Source: JAZDOH01 sp043798815
GTDB taxonomy: Bacteria > Patescibacteriota > Gracilibacteria > UM-FILTER-43-11
DNA length: 9,843 bases
NCBI GenBank assembly: GCA_043798815.1
Contig: JAZDOH010000042.1
Span: 1 to 9,843 of the forward strand
Reading direction: 5' to 3'
The notes under the pieces were generated by a model. That model was given only the letters and a program-made list of their open reading frames with translations, ran no database searches and had not been told where the DNA came from. Below are positions 8,272 to 9,843 of the stretch, piece after piece; within the stretch, counting starts at the first letter, position 1, and each line of letters opens with the position of its first letter. The position numbers and the translations under genes are program-made.

Positions 8272-9737
8272 CGCAAATCGGAGGTTATGGAGTGAGCTCC
8301 CAAACTGTGTGTTCTGGCCAAACACGCATTGATTATTTTATAGCATACCAGTTGCCGATGTTGAATGCGATAATCGCGCGCCGGAACGGCGATGATTTGG
8401 CGTTTGGCCTCGCGCAAACCTTCCGGTGTGCGCACCAATCCTGCATATTCCCACATGATGCGTCCGAGCCTTTCGCCATACGCCTGCACCTGAGGCCAGG
8501 GTTCGGTTTCGAGGGCGGGTGTTTGCATGTCATTCCGAGCGACAGTCGAGGGATCTAGATCCCTCGACTCGCCTTCGGCTCCCTCGGGATGACAATGGGA
8601 AGCCAATGCCTGCGCGAACACCACAGCTTCGAGGAGCGAGTTGGATGCCAGCCGATTGGCTCCATGCACGCCGGTGCAAGCCACTTCGCCCACGGTCAAA
8701 AGGCCCGGAAGTTGAGTTTCGCTTTTTAAATTCACCGGCACGCCCCCGCACGAGTAGTGAGTCGCGGGAGTGACGGGAATTAGATCTTGGGTCAAATCCA
8801 TCCCATAACCTTTCAAACGTTTTGTGATGTTGGGAAAGTGATCGTGAATGGCGGCCGCTTTTAAATGGCGCATGCTCAAGTAAACAGACCCATTCATGAG
8901 TTCAAAAAAAATAGCTCGTGCCACCACATCGCGCGGAGCCAGTTCGGCCTTGGGATGAAATTGCCCGAGGAATTCCTGGCCATCGTGATTCAGAATTTTC
9001 GCCCCAAACCCCCGGAGCGCTTCGGAAAGTAAAAAATACCTGCCTTCATCCGGACGGGCATAGGCCGTTGGATGAAACTGGATAAATTCCAAGTCTTTCA
9101 TTTCAAGCCCGGCATTGATCGCCAGCGCCAACCCATCGCCACACGAACCGGGCGTGTTGGTGGTGCGGCCAAAAAGCTGCCCCAGGCCTCCCGTGGCCAA
9201 AATGGTGACGGATGCCTGAATGGGCTCAAGATCTGTTTTCTCTCCATGCCTCACCCAAGCGCCTCCGCACCGACTATTACTCACCATCAATTCCACCGCT
9301 TCCATGCCTTCTGCAATTTCAACGTTTTTATCTTTTTTAACCGCCTTGATGAGCGCGTTGAGCAAATCCTGCCCCGTAAAATCACTGGTGCGCCATACGC
9401 GGGAATGAGAATGACCGCCTTCCAATGCCGGCTCTTTTTCAAATTCCACACCAAGATCGCGCAAAAACCGAATAGCTTTGGGGCCATGCTCCACCATGAA
9501 CTTCACGGCACGTTCATCGTTGTGATGCGCGCCCGCCTCCAAAGTGTCTTTGATGTGACTTTCAAATGAATCTTCTTTGCCCATCACCGCCGCGATGCCG
9601 CCTTGAGCCCAGTAAGTATTGGCTTCTTTGAGTTTGCCTTTGGTCAAAACGAGCACACTTCCTTTCTCGGCTAAAAGATGCGCCGCTGTTAGCCCAGCAA
9701 TACCAGTGCCGATGACAAGAAAATCCGCCTGTTTCAT
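8268..9737 (-). CDS. nadB: L-aspartate oxidase (NadB)
   Basis: A flavoprotein that oxidises L-aspartate to iminoaspartate, the first step of de novo NAD synthesis, normally used by quinolinate synthase NadA. 489 residues, slightly short for the family (usually about 510-540). Seen: the FAD-binding GTGIAG (10-15), NTYWAQGGIAAV (40-51), EGGHSHSRV (106-114), QFHPTA (220-225), APRDVVARA with R269, THYSCGGV with H327, and GANRLASNSLLEAVVFA. The Glu, His, Arg and His positions match those described for the family active site (fumarate reductase/succinate dehydrogenase flavoprotein superfamily). The C-terminal domain ends ARTHSLGAHSITSDLR, a match to the usual (E/H)SxGxH...D ending. A palindromic element adds an in-frame stretch at about residues 382-404, between the FAD and C-terminal helical domains. 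ATG 9737 is the only good start and abuts a TATAAT. First gene of a four-gene minus-strand unit. Confidence 0.94.
   Translation of the reverse strand: MKQADFLVIGTGIAGLTAAHLLAEKGSVLVLTKGKLKEANTYWAQGGIAAVMGKEDSFESHIKDTLEAGAHHNDERAVKFMVEHGPKAIRFLRDLGVEFEKEPALEGGHSHSRVWRTSDFTGQDLLNALIKAVKKDKNVEIAEGMEAVELMVSNSRCGGAWVRHGEKTDLEPIQASVTILATGGLGQLFGRTTNTPGSCGDGLALAINAGLEMKDLEFIQFHPTAYARPDEGRYFLLSEALRGFGAKILNHDGQEFLGQFHPKAELAPRDVVARAIFFELMNGSVYLSMRHLKAAAIHDHFPNITKRLKGYGMDLTQDLIPVTPATHYSCGGVPVNLKSETQLPGLLTVGEVACTGVHGANRLASNSLLEAVVFAQALASHCHPEGAEGESRDLDPSTVARNDMQTPALETEPWPQVQAYGERLGRIMWEYAGLVRTPEGLREAKRQIIAVPARDYRIQHRQLVCYKIINACLARTHSLGAHSITSDLR
8528..8594. repeat. Nested palindromic repeat element inserted in frame within nadB
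   Basis: Outer arms 8528-8539 (tgtcattccgag) and 8583-8594 (ctcgggatgaca) pair with one T-G wobble. Inside is a perfect 26-nt palindrome at 8544-8569 (13-nt arms meeting at agggatct/agatccct), plus a small gccttcggc hairpin at 8571-8579. The style (tgtcattccgagc...cgagggatct...) is that of a dispersed palindromic repeat I recall from many bacterial genomes, usually intergenic. On the nadB strand it is read through as CHPEGAEGESRDLDPSTVARND without a stop, giving about 22-25 extra residues not expected in NadB. Only one copy lies in this window. Confidence 0.85.
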
Positions 9738-9743
9738 GCGGGT

Positions 9744-9749
9744 ATTATA
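9744..9749 (-). promoter_or_regulatory. -10 hexamer TATAAT of a candidate leaderless nadB promoter
   Basis: A perfect TATAAT on the minus strand ends six bases (acccgc) before the nadB ATG, so the expected start of transcription is at or within a base or two of the ATG itself. No -35 match was found at 16-18 bp (agtgag) and no TG extended -10. No Shine-Dalgarno could fit. Confidence 0.6.
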
Positions 9750-9843
9750 CCTGAACGTTACAAGCTCTCACTAATTTGCTTAGCGCTGTGAACTTTGCCT
9801 CCATCCTCCACGACTTCTCATTTGATCATCTGCTCTTCTTGCT
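9750..9843. other. Right-edge stretch upstream of nadB, no assignable gene
   Basis: 94 bases with no confident gene. On the minus strand one frame reads QEEQMIK to a TGA (9818-9820), which could be the tail of an upstream gene, then continues as a protein-like EVVEDGGKVHSAKQISESL to a TAA at 9758-9760. The codon-aligned plus-strand frame is open from 9755 to the edge. The window is too short to choose. Confidence 0.4.

Noticed and set aside
8292..8773. Plus-strand frames across the palindromic element
   Set aside because: They arise from the symmetric repeat and the antisense of nadB; no recognisable protein.
9818..9820. TGA read as an amino acid (alternative genetic code)
   Set aside because: nadB and the symporter both end at TGA in natural places with 4-nt overlaps to the next gene, so TGA is a stop in this organism.

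Overview
The window reads as a bacterial chromosomal segment using the standard code: TGA and TAA stops fall at natural gene ends and at 4-nt gene overlaps. No phage, transposase, CRISPR, rRNA or tRNA signal was seen. The best taxonomic guess is a Patescibacteria/CPR lineage, perhaps Peregrinibacteria. It rests on a cysteine-rich zinc-ribbon protein of a type I associate with those genomes, a compact set of minus-strand genes, a Gly-Glu-repeat surface protein, and a palindromic repeat read through inside nadB. It is an inference and not a proven assignment.

Layout. (1) Positions 1-2501, plus strand: a large surface protein entering from beyond the left edge. In order it has a Myxococcus-type cysteine-rich repeat, a Gly-Glu linker, a Big_2-like Ig domain, a second Gly-Glu linker, thrombospondin-type-3-like Ca-binding repeats, Ig-like and helical segments, a C-terminal transmembrane helix and a cytoplasmic tail. 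A -1 frame change at an A6 tract (1322-1327) splits it into two reading frames. (2) A stem-loop terminator at 2512-2546 separates it from a convergent minus-strand pair, an EamA/DMT-type transporter followed by a Nfu-type Fe-S scaffold (3754 to 2527). (3) A plus-strand ORF6N-domain gene (3785-4339) carries a perfect 31-nt palindrome inside its coding sequence. (4) A four-gene minus-strand unit runs from 9737 to 4336: nadB (L-aspartate oxidase), a PrsW-type intramembrane protease, a sodium:solute symporter-family transporter and the cysteine-rich protein. Its junctions are an inferred 4-nt TTGA overlap, a 4-nt gap and a 4-nt ATGA overlap, so co-transcription and translational coupling are likely. 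A perfect TATAAT lies six bases before the nadB ATG, which suggests a leaderless transcript.

How the genes may work together: nadB supplies iminoaspartate for de novo NAD synthesis, and its partners nadA/nadC are not in the window. Its three tightly packed followers (membrane protease, transporter, 38-cysteine soluble protein) have no known shared pathway and are the most interesting uncharacterised association here. Other points worth checking are the in-frame palindromic element within nadB, the frame change in the surface protein, and the intragenic palindrome in the ORF6N gene.
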